Assembly: GCF_017115095.1 (NCBI RefSeq) | Contig: NZ_JABXKI010000229.1 | Location: 1-50,659, forward strand | Direction of reading: 5' to 3' | Source of the DNA: Nostoc sp. NMS4 | GTDB taxonomy: Bacteria > Cyanobacteriota > Cyanobacteriia > Cyanobacteriales > Nostocaceae | Length of the DNA stretch: 50,659 bases | Shown here: one piece after another, positions 35,121 through 45,184 of the stretch | Layout: the number at the start of each line of letters is the position of its first letter | How positions within the stretch are numbered: position 1 is the stretch's first letter | Made by a program: the position numbers and the translations under genes | The notes under the pieces: generated by a model | Told to the model about the DNA's origin: nothing | The model's input: only the letters and a program-made list of their open reading frames with translations | Databases searched by the model: none

Positions 35121-36281
35121 ATGCCCGACTCAGATATTCGCCTAAAACTCATGATTGGTAGCACCATACCAAAACCCGCGCCTTATGAAGTAATAGACGC
35201 GCTGATAGACTTAGAAGTGACTCAGCAAGACCGCGATCGCAGTGGCTTTCAAATGACCTTTAGCTTGAGTAAAGAATTAAAAAATTTCTCAGATTATTGG
35301 TTAATCCGAAAAGGTCTTTTGAATCCTCCCAATCGAATTGTTATTCAAGTTATAGTTAATGTCAAAGTCGGTGTAAGCCGCAGTATTCAAAGCCCTATAT
35401 TAATTGACGGCATTATTACCGATCATCAAATTGCACCGAGTAATCAACCAGGGGAATCAAGATTAATAGTTACTGGTGAAGATGTTAGTCTGATGCTTGA
35501 TCTGGAAGATAAAAATGAAACTTACCTCAACTTATCTGATTCTAAAATTGTTAAGCAAATTTTAAATAAATACAAAGTTAAATATGGGCTGACGTTAGAT
35601 GTAGAAGATACTACTAAAGATTTTTCATTCAAAAAAGAAGAACAAATTACCACTCAGCAGAGTACAGACTTACAGTTTATTCAGAAACTAGCTCAACGTA
35701 ATAGTTTTATTTTTGAAATCAAGCCCGATAAAACTCCTGGTAAAAATATTGCTTATTGGGGTGAGGAAAAAAAGAAAGTTACTCCTTATCAACCAGCATT
35801 GTCAATGAATATGGGGGCGTTTACTAATGTAGATTCATCGATAAGTTTCAATTTTAACGCTCTAGAATCTATTAAACCAGAAGCATCAATTAGCGATGAA
35901 AAGAGTGGAGCATCAATTTCGATTAAGGTTCCTAAATCGCCCGGTCAAGCTTTAGCTAACAAGCCGGCTAAATCATTACGAACAGAGATACTACGTTGCA
36001 CCAATAAACTCGAAAAAATCCTAGCGCAAAAGGAAACCGAATTATTGGCTAGCCGTTCCCAGGAAAATGCTGTAACTGCTTCTGGGGAAGTAGATACTGT
36101 TCGCTACGGTTATGTCTTAGAAGTGCGTCAATTGGTGGGAGTGCGGGGTGTGGGAAAAACTTACGGCGGTTATTATTACGTCAAACAGGTAACGCATCGC
36201 ATCAAACGTGGTGAATATAAACAAAGTTTTACTTTGAAACGTGAAGGACAAGGAGCAACAATTCAAATGTTAAAAGTATGA
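35121..36281 (+). CDS. CIS hub protein, phage late control gpD-like
   Basis: This 386-aa protein corresponds to the gp27/gpD hub half of VgrG or Afp8. It forms the trimeric platform between tube and spike. Recognisable segments are DALIDLEVTQQDRDRSGFQM at the N-terminus, IDGIITDHQIAPSNQPGESR, QQSTDLQFIQKLAQRNSFIF, and the C-terminal YGGYYYVKQVTHRIKRGEYK. The spike half is a separate gene overlapping by four bases, so the VgrG-like protein is split. Confidence 0.87.
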   Translation: MPDSDIRLKLMIGSTIPKPAPYEVIDALIDLEVTQQDRDRSGFQMTFSLSKELKNFSDYWLIRKGLLNPPNRIVIQVIVNVKVGVSRSIQSPILIDGIITDHQIAPSNQPGESRLIVTGEDVSLMLDLEDKNETYLNLSDSKIVKQILNKYKVKYGLTLDVEDTTKDFSFKKEEQITTQQSTDLQFIQKLAQRNSFIFEIKPDKTPGKNIAYWGEEKKKVTPYQPALSMNMGAFTNVDSSISFNFNALESIKPEASISDEKSGASISIKVPKSPGQALANKPAKSLRTEILRCTNKLEKILAQKETELLASRSQENAVTASGEVDTVRYGYVLEVRQLVGVRGVGKTYGGYYYVKQVTHRIKRGEYKQSFTLKREGQGATIQMLKV

Positions 36282-36829
36282 ACCAATCAAAACTTGATAT
36301 TTGTGGAAGTATTAATCAACAAAGACTTTCTTTTTACGGCAAATACCGAGGCGTAGTATTTGACAATAATGACCCGTGGAAGCTCGGTCGCGTACAGGCA
36401 AAAGTGGAAGAAATTTTTGGCAATGATCCTAGCGGTTGGGCATTGCCTTGCGTTCCCTATGCAGGTCAAGGAGTTGGGTTATTCTTGATTCCACCCAAAG
36501 GTGCTTTAGTGTGGATGGAGTTTGAAAACGGAGATCCAGATTACCCAATTTGGAGTGGCTGCTTTTGGGCAGATGAAAAGGTTCCAAATATAGTACCAGC
36601 TAATCCTTATGACCCAGAAACTAAGGTACTTAAAACCGATATTGGTAAGATTGAAATCAATGATAAACAAGGTAAGCAAAGCATAACTATTGAAGCCAAG
36701 ATTGGGAAGCAAACTATGACAATTGTGATGAATAGTTCGGGAATTGAAATCAACAACGGAAGCAATGCCACTGTGAATCTGAATGGTAAGAAGGTATCGA
36801 TTAATAACTTTGATTTGGAGGTGACTTAA
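36278..36829 (+). CDS. CIS spike protein, phage baseplate gpV/gp5-like
   Basis: This 183-aa protein has an OB-fold (KYRGVVFDNNDPWKLGRVQA, then FLIPPKGALVWMEFENGDPD and YPIWSGCFW) followed by a repetitive beta-strand part (KIEINDKQGKQSITIEAKIG and on), which would form a beta-helical needle. This is the gp5/gpV spike half of the VgrG-like module. It overlaps the gpD gene by four bases and the gp25 gene by one (TAATG). Confidence 0.88.
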   Translation: MNQSKLDICGSINQQRLSFYGKYRGVVFDNNDPWKLGRVQAKVEEIFGNDPSGWALPCVPYAGQGVGLFLIPPKGALVWMEFENGDPDYPIWSGCFWADEKVPNIVPANPYDPETKVLKTDIGKIEINDKQGKQSITIEAKIGKQTMTIVMNSSGIEINNGSNATVNLNGKKVSINNFDLEVT

Positions 36830-37233
36830 TGCCAGAATATCTCGTAAATCTTCCCAGGCAGAGGAATGTCATCAACATCGATTTTCCCTTCCACTTTGAT
36901 AGATATCATCACACTGCCAGCACCAGCGATGAAAATCAACATATCCGCGACTTAATTGAACAACTACTGTTTACTACTCCTGGCGAACGAGTCAACCGCC
37001 CAGATTTTGGTAGTGGTGTATTGTCTTTGATTTTTGCACCCAATAGCGCGGAACTAGCAACAGCTATGGAAATTAGTATTCAAGCATCTATTGAGCAATG
37101 GTTGGGTGATTTAATCGATCTGCAAGCTTTGCAAGTAACAAGTGTTGATTCCAGCCTTTATATAGTAGTGGAGTATTTTGTGCAGAGTTCTGGGGAGACA
37201 CAAACAGCTAGTTTTAGGACGACTGTACCATGA
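36829..37233 (+). CDS. GPW/gp25 baseplate wedge protein
   Basis: This 134-aa protein is the gp25-type baseplate wedge, which nucleates the sheath. The family core (IRDLIEQLLFTTPGERVNRP, DFGSGVLSLIFAPNSAELA) includes the conserved EXR-like GERVNRPDFG motif. It is normal in length and placed directly upstream of the gp6-like genes, as in Afp and PVC. Its stop overlaps the next start (ATGA). Confidence 0.93.
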   Translation: MPEYLVNLPRQRNVINIDFPFHFDRYHHTASTSDENQHIRDLIEQLLFTTPGERVNRPDFGSGVLSLIFAPNSAELATAMEISIQASIEQWLGDLIDLQALQVTSVDSSLYIVVEYFVQSSGETQTASFRTTVP

Positions 37234-39788
37234 ACAGCCACACCCTTACTTTTCAAAACGAACAGCGCCGCCAAGAAATTCGTAGGCAAAGAAAAAACGG
37301 GCTAGATTATGTAGAAGTTAGCGATGATTTGCGATCGCGTAGCGGCTCCTTTGGAGCATCGCTATATGTCTACTTTTTAGGTTCAATTCCAGAAAACCTA
37401 AAAAAAGAAAATCTGTGTATTGAAGGCGGCCAGCGCATCCGCCATCTTCATGTGACTAGTTTACAGGTAGAAAGTCCCCAAAATTGTGAAGGTTACTTAA
37501 CAGTTAATCTTGACCAAACTGGCGATTTCTCTGTGTATACTTTGCGCTTGGTGTCATTAAATGAACAGGGCAAACCCACAAAGCAACCATATCCCAATTT
37601 TGACCCGCGCTACTCCCAAGTAGAATTTAAATTCCGAGATGGGATATGTAACACTGACATGGATTGCTTGGAACAGCAAACTCGTCCGCCAACACAATTA
37701 GTTGAACCAGCTATCAACTATTTGGCGAAAGATTATGCGAGTTTTCGTCACTTAATTTTAGATCGCCTCTCCCTAGTCATGCCGGATTGGGAAGAACGTC
37801 ACGTTCCCGATTTAGGAATTACTTTAGTAGAAGTTCTCGCTTATGTTGGCGATTATCTCAGCTACTATCAGGACGCTGTAGCCACCGAAGCTTATCTAGA
37901 AACTGCCCGTCAACGGATTTCTGTCCGCCGTCATGCCCGCCTGATCGATTATCCCATGCATGAAGGTTGTAATGCACGTACTTGGTTGTGGCTGGAGACA
38001 AGTATTGATACTTCCCTGGAAACAAAAAATTTCTACTTTATTACTAATTATAAAAACGCGCCTCCCCTTGGCACTATCCTAGAAGATATTCGCCACCTAG
38101 ATGATGTTCCTCCTAACAGTTATGAAGTTTTTGAACCGCTAACGTCCTTACCGATTCATCTCTACAACGCTCATAACAAAATCCTATTTTATACTTGGGG
38201 CGATGCTTCATGCTGTCTTCCTCCTGGTTCTACAACCGCTACATTAGTGGATGAATTTATACCCACACAACCAGAGAAGGCAAATTCCTCTTCCCAACTT
38301 GAACATCAGCGAAAATTGCATCTGAAAATTGGTGACATCCTAATTTTTGAAGAAATTAGAAGCCCGAAAACAGGTATCTCCGAAGATGCGGCGATGAAAA
38401 ATCGCCATGCAGTACGCTTGATAAATGTCAAGGCAAGTGTAGACGAACTTTACAATCAGCCAATTGTAGAAATTGAGTGGGGAGAAGAAGACGCATTGAC
38501 TTTTCCTCTTTGTATTTCGGCAATAGTACCACCAGATTGTCAGCTAGTTGATATTAGTGTTGCCAGAGGCAATGTGATTCTAGTCGATCATGGACGGACT
38601 ATTGAACGGGAGGAAGATTTAGGAACTGTACCGGGAAAAGAGATAATTCACGAGTGCGAAGAGGAAGGCGAACCTAGAGAAATTTTAGTAGTTGGCGATC
38701 GCTTTCGTCCTACCTTGCAAAAAACGCCTTTAATTTTCAGTCAACCTCTGTCCACAAAAAACCTCACCCAAGATGCTAAGAGTCTCCTAATTCAAGACCC
38801 CCAGCAAGCATTACCGCAAATCCAACTTAGGAGTACTGGAAATCACTCTACTTGGACTCCCCAATACGACCTCATAGACAGCAACAACGAAGATCGACAT
38901 TTTGTTGTAGAAATGGACAACGATGGACAAGCTCATTTGCGTTTTGGAGATGGTGAATTAGGAATTAAACCAGCAGCCAATACTAACTTTCACGCAACCT
39001 ATCGAGTCGGTAATGGACTTGCAGGTAATATTAGTGCTGAAGCGATTTCTTATATCGTTTTTCATGATGTTTTCAATAGTGGTTCGACATTGCAGCCACA
39101 CCAGCCTTTCCCCGCTATCGGTGGGACAGCACCCGAACCTCTATCTCAGGTGAAATTATATGCACCACATCTATCTCATGAAAAATTAGAGCGTGCTATT
39201 ACTCCTGATGATTATGCAGAATTAGTAATGCAACATTTCCCGACAAAAGTGCAACAAGCCACCGCCGTCTTACGCTGGACAGGTAGTGGGTATGAAGTCT
39301 GGGTTACAGTAGATCCCTTCAACAAAGAAACGGTAGATCGCAAATTACTGCAAAATATTACCACAGACCTCAAAAAATATCGTCGCATTGGTCATGATGT
39401 CATCGTTCAACAAGCAGCCTACGTTTGTTTAAATATAGCGATGAGAGTTAATGTCAAATCTGACTATTTACGCGGTCATATCAAAGCTGCTTTGCTGGAT
39501 ATTTTCAGTAACCGCATTTTACCTGATGGTCGGCGTGGTTTTTTCCATCCCGATAACTTGACTTTTGGGCAAGGAATTGCATTAAGTCAGATTGTAGCGA
39601 TCGCTTCTACTATTCCAGGCGTTGAAAGTGTCTCTATAACTAAGTTAGAACGTCTTTTTGCAAATTCCAATCAGGAGATTGAAGCAGGTTTTTTACCCAT
39701 TGGTTCTTCGGAAATTGCCCGACTCGACAACAACCCAAACTTCCCTGAAAACGGTAAATTTACACTCGATTTGCGAGGTGGTAGATGA
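37230..39788 (+). CDS. Putative baseplate assembly protein (gp6/gpJ-like), copy 1
   Basis: This 852-aa protein is a large baseplate wedge of the gp6/Afp11 type. The family block begins near residue 165 (YLAKDYASFRHLILDRLSLV, then VPDLGITLVEVLAYVGDYLS). A later block (GQAHLRFGDGELGIKPAANT) is also found in the following paralogue. About 150 extra residues at the N-terminus and a large middle insertion make it longer than simple gpJ. A Nostoc-type repeat near 37330-37362 is read in frame as RSRSGSFGASL. The size fits CIS with extended baseplates. Confidence 0.87.
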   Translation: MNSHTLTFQNEQRRQEIRRQRKNGLDYVEVSDDLRSRSGSFGASLYVYFLGSIPENLKKENLCIEGGQRIRHLHVTSLQVESPQNCEGYLTVNLDQTGDFSVYTLRLVSLNEQGKPTKQPYPNFDPRYSQVEFKFRDGICNTDMDCLEQQTRPPTQLVEPAINYLAKDYASFRHLILDRLSLVMPDWEERHVPDLGITLVEVLAYVGDYLSYYQDAVATEAYLETARQRISVRRHARLIDYPMHEGCNARTWLWLETSIDTSLETKNFYFITNYKNAPPLGTILEDIRHLDDVPPNSYEVFEPLTSLPIHLYNAHNKILFYTWGDASCCLPPGSTTATLVDEFIPTQPEKANSSSQLEHQRKLHLKIGDILIFEEIRSPKTGISEDAAMKNRHAVRLINVKASVDELYNQPIVEIEWGEEDALTFPLCISAIVPPDCQLVDISVARGNVILVDHGRTIEREEDLGTVPGKEIIHECEEEGEPREILVVGDRFRPTLQKTPLIFSQPLSTKNLTQDAKSLLIQDPQQALPQIQLRSTGNHSTWTPQYDLIDSNNEDRHFVVEMDNDGQAHLRFGDGELGIKPAANTNFHATYRVGNGLAGNISAEAISYIVFHDVFNSGSTLQPHQPFPAIGGTAPEPLSQVKLYAPHLSHEKLERAITPDDYAELVMQHFPTKVQQATAVLRWTGSGYEVWVTVDPFNKETVDRKLLQNITTDLKKYRRIGHDVIVQQAAYVCLNIAMRVNVKSDYLRGHIKAALLDIFSNRILPDGRRGFFHPDNLTFGQGIALSQIVAIASTIPGVESVSITKLERLFANSNQEIEAGFLPIGSSEIARLDNNPNFPENGKFTLDLRGGR

Positions 39789-42673
39789 AATTAAGTTGTA
39801 GCTGTAACTGTCATAACTATAAATCAAGCGATCGCTCTAGCTGTGGTTGCTGTGAAGGTGTCGAAATTCTCACTCCCACATCGGTAGTTAATCAACCTGG
39901 TTTGTATACCCTAGCTTATCGAGTTGGAACTCATGCTAGCTTTTACGAGACAATGAAAGCGCGTCTGGGTGATAGCAAATTTCCCTCACTCAAACATTTA
40001 AAAACCCGTGATCCTCAAGACACGTCTTTAGCTCTACTAGATGCTTGGGCTACTGTCGCAGACGTTCTAACATTTTATCAGGAACGCATAGCCAATGAAG
40101 GTTACTTACGCACTGCGATCGAGCGACGTTCTTTAGTAGAATTAGCTCGATTAGTAGACTATGCACATAGTCCCGGTGTCAGCGCCAGCGTTTATTTAGC
40201 TTTTACCCTAGAAGATGGTTACAATTTGGAAATTCCTGTTGGTTTGAGTAGCCAGAGTATACCTGATTCTGACGAATCGCCGGAATTTTTTGAAACATCC
40301 GAAAAACTGCGAGCTTATGCCCAGTTGAATCAACTTAAGCCCCGGATGAGTCAACCGCAACAAGTTAATTCAACAACCGTTACTGAAATTGATCAGCTTT
40401 ATTTAGATGGTATAAATGCGAATCTCAAACCTAACGATCCACTTTTACTGATCTTTGGTGATGCTAAACAAGTCATTCACAAAGTTCAAATTATTGAGCC
40501 TCAACCAGATGAAAACCGGACAAAAGTTACATTACAATTACCAGCAAAAGTTACACAAAAATTAACTAATAAAGATTCAGTAAATACAATAGAACAAAGA
40601 ATAAAACAATTAATTAAACTGCCATCCTTACAACCTGCGAATGCTCTAGAACTGGAGCGGACAAAACAACAAATCTTCGATCCCGAAAATATTGATATGA
40701 ATTTTCGGTTAATTAATAATACTTTAAATCCTGCTTCAAACACAGCAATATATCAAATTTTAACCAGTAATCAAGTTAATTCTACTAATCAATTAAATCG
40801 AATTGAGGTTTTAGGAATCAAAGCTGCACCTTTCGGACACGACGTAGCTTTGAAGCCGATTTTTGACCAGCAAGGGCGAATTGAAAAATACGAAGAATGG
40901 CAAATTGCAGATGTAAATGAGGCAACATCAAGCTCCTCTAGCACACTACCATCTGAATTACGAAATATCTTAGCCTTAGATGCCCAATATGATGAAATTA
41001 CACCTGGGAGTCGCCTAGCGATTGAACGGGTGGATGTTAATAAAATTGAGGTTTATCAAGTAATAAAAGTTGAAAATGTCTCTAAAATTGCCTATAGCAT
41101 AGTAGGAAGAATTACCCAACTAACTTTAGATAAACCTTGGTTAAAAGAACAGGATATATCTTTAGATGTCATGCGTAAAACCACAGTGTATCTCAAGAGT
41201 GAAGATTTGAATTTGGTGGAAAAACCAGTTGACCTAAAAGATGCACCAAGCGATCAAAATTATATATCTGACCAGATGGAAATTGAACTAGACAACCTCT
41301 ACGAAAATCTCCAACCGGGACGTTGGTTAATTATCTCTGGCGAACGCAGTGATATATCCGATGTCGATGATGTGTGGGCTAGCGAAGTTGTCATGCTGGC
41401 CGGGGTGAGACAAGATATATGTGCGAATTTATCCAATGACAAACCCCATACATTCCTGAAATTTGCTAGACCTTTAGCTTATTCTTACAAACGAGAGACT
41501 GTTACTATCTATGGCAACGTAGTCAAAGCCACTCATGGCGAGACTCATACTGAAATACTGGGCAGTGGTGATGGTACTAAAGCAAATCAACAATTTACTC
41601 TATCACTATCGCCCCTTACCTATCTACCAGCACCTATCCCTAGTGGCGTTGCTAGCACCTTAACCTTAGAAGTATATGTTAATGATGTCCGTTGGCAAAA
41701 AGTAGAAAATTTGATTGACTTAAGTCCAACAGACCGCGCCTATATCACCCACACTGATAGTGATGGCAATACAACTATTATCTTTGGCAATGGTGAACAT
41801 GGAGCTAGATTGCCTAGTGGGATTGAAAATGTCAAAGCAATCTACCGCACTGGCACTGGCAAAAGTGGTAACGTTGCAGCAGAAAAAATTAACCAGCTAG
41901 CAATGCAACCTCTAGGTTTGAGTGGCGTACTCAACCCAATAGCAGCAACAGGAGGCGCAGACCCAGAAAGCGATTATGAAATACGCCGCAATGCACCCGT
42001 TAGCATAACATCTCTCAACCGTGCAGTTTCCGTACAGGATTATGCCAATTTTGCCCGTACCTTTACTGGAATTGGCAAATCAAATGCTCAACGTCTTTCA
42101 AATGGTTCGGATCAAATTCTGCATATTACCATCGCTGGGGCTGATGATATCCATATTGATAGAAATTCAGATTTATATCGTAGTTTCGTACAAGCATTAT
42201 ACCAGTTTGGCGACCCATATCAGTCACTAAAAATAGATATGCGGGAACTAATGCTGTTAATTATCAGCGCCAATGTGCGAATTTTAGCAAATTATCAATG
42301 GTCATCTGTAGCATTAGAAATTCGCACTGCTTTGTTTGATAAATTTAGCTTTGAAAATCAGGAACTAGGAGAAGATATTGTCCTCAGTGGAGTTATCAGC
42401 ACGATTCAACAAGTACCTGGCGTAGACTACGTGGATGTAGATATTTTAGATAGCGTTTCCGAAACTGAAGCCCAAAATCCAGACATTTTAAATACCAAAC
42501 TTAAAGAACTGGCAAAAGTAGGCAGCACTGGTGGAAATGGACAACCAAAACAATGGATTCCTGTAAACTTGGCTGTTTTTGATTCAACAACAAACCAACT
42601 TTTTCCGGCTCAATTAGCTATTCTCAGCCCGAAAGTGCCAGATACACTAATTCTAAAGGAGTTGAAATCATGA
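39785..42673 (+). CDS. Putative baseplate assembly protein (gp6/gpJ-like), copy 2
   Basis: This 962-aa protein is a paralogue of the preceding gene. It shares the LLDAWATVADVLTFYQERIA block near residue 85 and a TTIIFGNGEHGARLPSG block near residue 665. The N-terminus has a cysteine cluster (Cys5, 7, 9, 20, 22, 23 in CSCNCH and CGCCEG) that could bind metal. A long insertion (residues about 170-550) separates the conserved parts. It probably forms the second wedge component or an extension of the baseplate towards a membrane. It overlaps its neighbours by four bases. Confidence 0.85.
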   Translation: MKLSCSCNCHNYKSSDRSSCGCCEGVEILTPTSVVNQPGLYTLAYRVGTHASFYETMKARLGDSKFPSLKHLKTRDPQDTSLALLDAWATVADVLTFYQERIANEGYLRTAIERRSLVELARLVDYAHSPGVSASVYLAFTLEDGYNLEIPVGLSSQSIPDSDESPEFFETSEKLRAYAQLNQLKPRMSQPQQVNSTTVTEIDQLYLDGINANLKPNDPLLLIFGDAKQVIHKVQIIEPQPDENRTKVTLQLPAKVTQKLTNKDSVNTIEQRIKQLIKLPSLQPANALELERTKQQIFDPENIDMNFRLINNTLNPASNTAIYQILTSNQVNSTNQLNRIEVLGIKAAPFGHDVALKPIFDQQGRIEKYEEWQIADVNEATSSSSSTLPSELRNILALDAQYDEITPGSRLAIERVDVNKIEVYQVIKVENVSKIAYSIVGRITQLTLDKPWLKEQDISLDVMRKTTVYLKSEDLNLVEKPVDLKDAPSDQNYISDQMEIELDNLYENLQPGRWLIISGERSDISDVDDVWASEVVMLAGVRQDICANLSNDKPHTFLKFARPLAYSYKRETVTIYGNVVKATHGETHTEILGSGDGTKANQQFTLSLSPLTYLPAPIPSGVASTLTLEVYVNDVRWQKVENLIDLSPTDRAYITHTDSDGNTTIIFGNGEHGARLPSGIENVKAIYRTGTGKSGNVAAEKINQLAMQPLGLSGVLNPIAATGGADPESDYEIRRNAPVSITSLNRAVSVQDYANFARTFTGIGKSNAQRLSNGSDQILHITIAGADDIHIDRNSDLYRSFVQALYQFGDPYQSLKIDMRELMLLIISANVRILANYQWSSVALEIRTALFDKFSFENQELGEDIVLSGVISTIQQVPGVDYVDVDILDSVSETEAQNPDILNTKLKELAKVGSTGGNGQPKQWIPVNLAVFDSTTNQLFPAQLAILSPKVPDTLILKELKS

Positions 42674-45174
42674 GCAATTCCCCAGACCGTCTTTATGAAC
42701 TGTTGCCAGCCGTTTACCGCATACGCGATGCAGAACTTGGCTATCCTCTACGGGATTTATTACGTGTCATTGCCGAACAAGTAGATATTGTTGAAACAGA
42801 TATTACTCAACTTTATGAAAACTGGTTTATTGAAACTTGCCAAGATTGGGTAGTACCATACATTGGTGATTTAATTGGTTATCAAAGCGTTCGCGGTTCT
42901 GGTACAAAACAGCAAGATAACAAGATTTTAAATCCCCGTCGGGAAGTAGCAAATACTATTCGCTATCGACGGCGCAAGGGGACGCTAGCTTTGTTGGAAT
43001 TGCTGGCTGATAAAGTCGCTGGCTGGCCGGTACGAGTTATAGAATTTGATCGGCTAGTTAGTAAAACACAGCATATTAATCACCTACATTCGTCAATTTC
43101 AACAACAGTAAATCTGCGTCAGGTGGATGAAGTTGCAAAGTTAAATAGCCCATTCGATGAATTAGCTCATACAGTAGATATCCACAAGATTTCCTCACAA
43201 GATCAACCGGGAAAGTATAATACTCCAAATATTGGTATTTTTGTTTGGCGATTAAAAGCTTATTCCATGACTTTCACGCCAGCTTTTTGTTTGGAAGAAG
43301 TTAGTTCTAACTGTTATACATTTAGTATTACGGGTAACGACACTCCGCTTTACACTCGTCCCCAATTAGCAAAAGATGCAACCAAAATTGATTGTGAATT
43401 AAATTTACCTATTCCCATTCAACGGCAAGTTTTGCAATCTCACAAAAGCGATTATTTTGATTCAAACCCAAATCCCGAAGAATTTACCAAAAGTTTGCAA
43501 ATTTGGAAAGGTGTTGGTTTAAAACAGCATCCAATCTCTCCAGAGCAAATTATTATTACCAATCTTAGCGATTGGAATTATCAACCAGAGCAAGACTACA
43601 TAGCAGTTGACCCAGAATTAGGGCGAATGATTTTTCCGATTCGCCAGTTACCAAAAAATGGTGTTTGGGTTTCTTATCATTATGGTTTCAGTGCTGATAT
43701 TGGTGGTGGCGAATATGACCGAACTTTGTTAGATTCTACGGCACATTTTTTACTTGATGTTGGTGATATTCAAGAGCCAGCAATTTTTAACTCTCAGCAA
43801 GATGCTTCTGCATTATCTGAGTTTTTGCGATCGCAATTTTCCAGTAATACCCAAAGGCTTTTGGATGCCTACACCAGTCCTCCTCCCGAACCGGCTTTAA
43901 TTGCAGCTTTACTCCCAGAGCTAAATCAACTACTTTTAGGTGAAAGCCTTTATAATAAACAACGTTTTGCATCTATCACCTTGAGTGCCAAAACTAAACG
44001 TTTGGTTCAGCAAAATCTCCAAGGGAAAGAACTGATTCGCTGTAATCGGTTGCTATTAGAAGAAGCTTTTCCATCTCAAATCAGAAAGCATTATGCTCAT
44101 TACAGCGTCAGTCAAACTTCACGAGGGTATTATCAAACTATTACTGAAGCAATCTCACAGTGGCAGCGAGATAAACCCCATAATGCTGTAATTGAAATTA
44201 TTGATAGTGGTGTTTATGTAGAACGAATTAATATTGAACTGGAGAAAAATCAAAGTCTGCAATTACGCGCAGCTAACCACAAGCGTCCAGTGATACGCAT
44301 TCTCGATTGGAGAACTTCTTTAGGTGATGCTTTAAATGTTACAGTCGAGTCAGGAAGTTGCTTTGTTCTCGATGGTTTATTGATTACTGGTCGGGGAGTG
44401 CATATAGAAGGTAATCTCACTGATTCTATTGTGCAAAAACCAGTTGCGATTATTATCCGTCATTCTACATTAGTACCTGGTTGGTCATTACATTGTGACT
44501 GCGAACCCAGACGTTCTAGCGAGCCAAGTTTGGAGTTATTTAATATCAATGGATGTGTAGCGATCGCACACAGTATTATTGGCTCCATTCAGGTTAACCA
44601 AGATGAGCTAGAGGCTGACCCTTTACCCATAAATATTAGCGATAGCATTATAGATGCTATCAGTATAGAAGGTGAAGCGATCGGTGCAGTGGGTTATTCT
44701 ATAGCCCATGTGCGGTTGACTATTGCACGTTGTACAGTCATTGGTCAGATTCAAGTACATGCAATTGATTTAGCAGAAAACAGTATTTTTAACGGCATTA
44801 TATTCGTTGCTCGTCGCCAACAAGGTTGTATCCGTTTCTGCTATGTGATGCCCAACTCACGCACACCACGTCGATATAATTGTCAACCGGATTTAGTCGA
44901 GCAGATGGTTAGACAAAAAACAGAACTGATAGACGCGGAACAACTTTTCCCTAATCGCGTACAACCTCAATTCAACAGTACACGCTATGGCACACCTACT
45001 TACTGTCAGTTAGCCTCAACCTGTGCTGAGGAAATCAAACGTGGTGCTGATGATGAATCAGAAATGGGTGCTTTTCATAATTTATATCAGTCTCAAAAAG
45101 AGGCTAACTTACGCATCCGTCTAGACGAATATACACCTGCTAATACTGAAATTGGCATTATTTACACTAGCTAA
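42670..45174 (+). CDS. Phage tail protein I-like baseplate protein with beta-helix extension
   Basis: This 834-aa protein begins with a gpI-type domain (RLYELLPAVYRIRDAELGYP, then WFIETCQDWVVPYIGDLIGY, residues 5-90), which links wedges to tail fibres in phage. Residues about 500-700 are rich in short beta repeats (VLDGLLITGRGVHIEG, SIIGSIQV, ISDSIIDAISIEGEAIGAVG) as in right-handed parallel beta-helices. Such an extension could act as fibre or anchor. The final third is less regular. It is the penultimate gene of the locus, coupled upstream. Confidence 0.8.
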   Translation: MSNSPDRLYELLPAVYRIRDAELGYPLRDLLRVIAEQVDIVETDITQLYENWFIETCQDWVVPYIGDLIGYQSVRGSGTKQQDNKILNPRREVANTIRYRRRKGTLALLELLADKVAGWPVRVIEFDRLVSKTQHINHLHSSISTTVNLRQVDEVAKLNSPFDELAHTVDIHKISSQDQPGKYNTPNIGIFVWRLKAYSMTFTPAFCLEEVSSNCYTFSITGNDTPLYTRPQLAKDATKIDCELNLPIPIQRQVLQSHKSDYFDSNPNPEEFTKSLQIWKGVGLKQHPISPEQIIITNLSDWNYQPEQDYIAVDPELGRMIFPIRQLPKNGVWVSYHYGFSADIGGGEYDRTLLDSTAHFLLDVGDIQEPAIFNSQQDASALSEFLRSQFSSNTQRLLDAYTSPPPEPALIAALLPELNQLLLGESLYNKQRFASITLSAKTKRLVQQNLQGKELIRCNRLLLEEAFPSQIRKHYAHYSVSQTSRGYYQTITEAISQWQRDKPHNAVIEIIDSGVYVERINIELEKNQSLQLRAANHKRPVIRILDWRTSLGDALNVTVESGSCFVLDGLLITGRGVHIEGNLTDSIVQKPVAIIIRHSTLVPGWSLHCDCEPRRSSEPSLELFNINGCVAIAHSIIGSIQVNQDELEADPLPINISDSIIDAISIEGEAIGAVGYSIAHVRLTIARCTVIGQIQVHAIDLAENSIFNGIIFVARRQQGCIRFCYVMPNSRTPRRYNCQPDLVEQMVRQKTELIDAEQLFPNRVQPQFNSTRYGTPTYCQLASTCAEEIKRGADDESEMGAFHNLYQSQKEANLRIRLDEYTPANTEIGIIYTS

Positions 45175-45184
45175 AGAGGATTTT

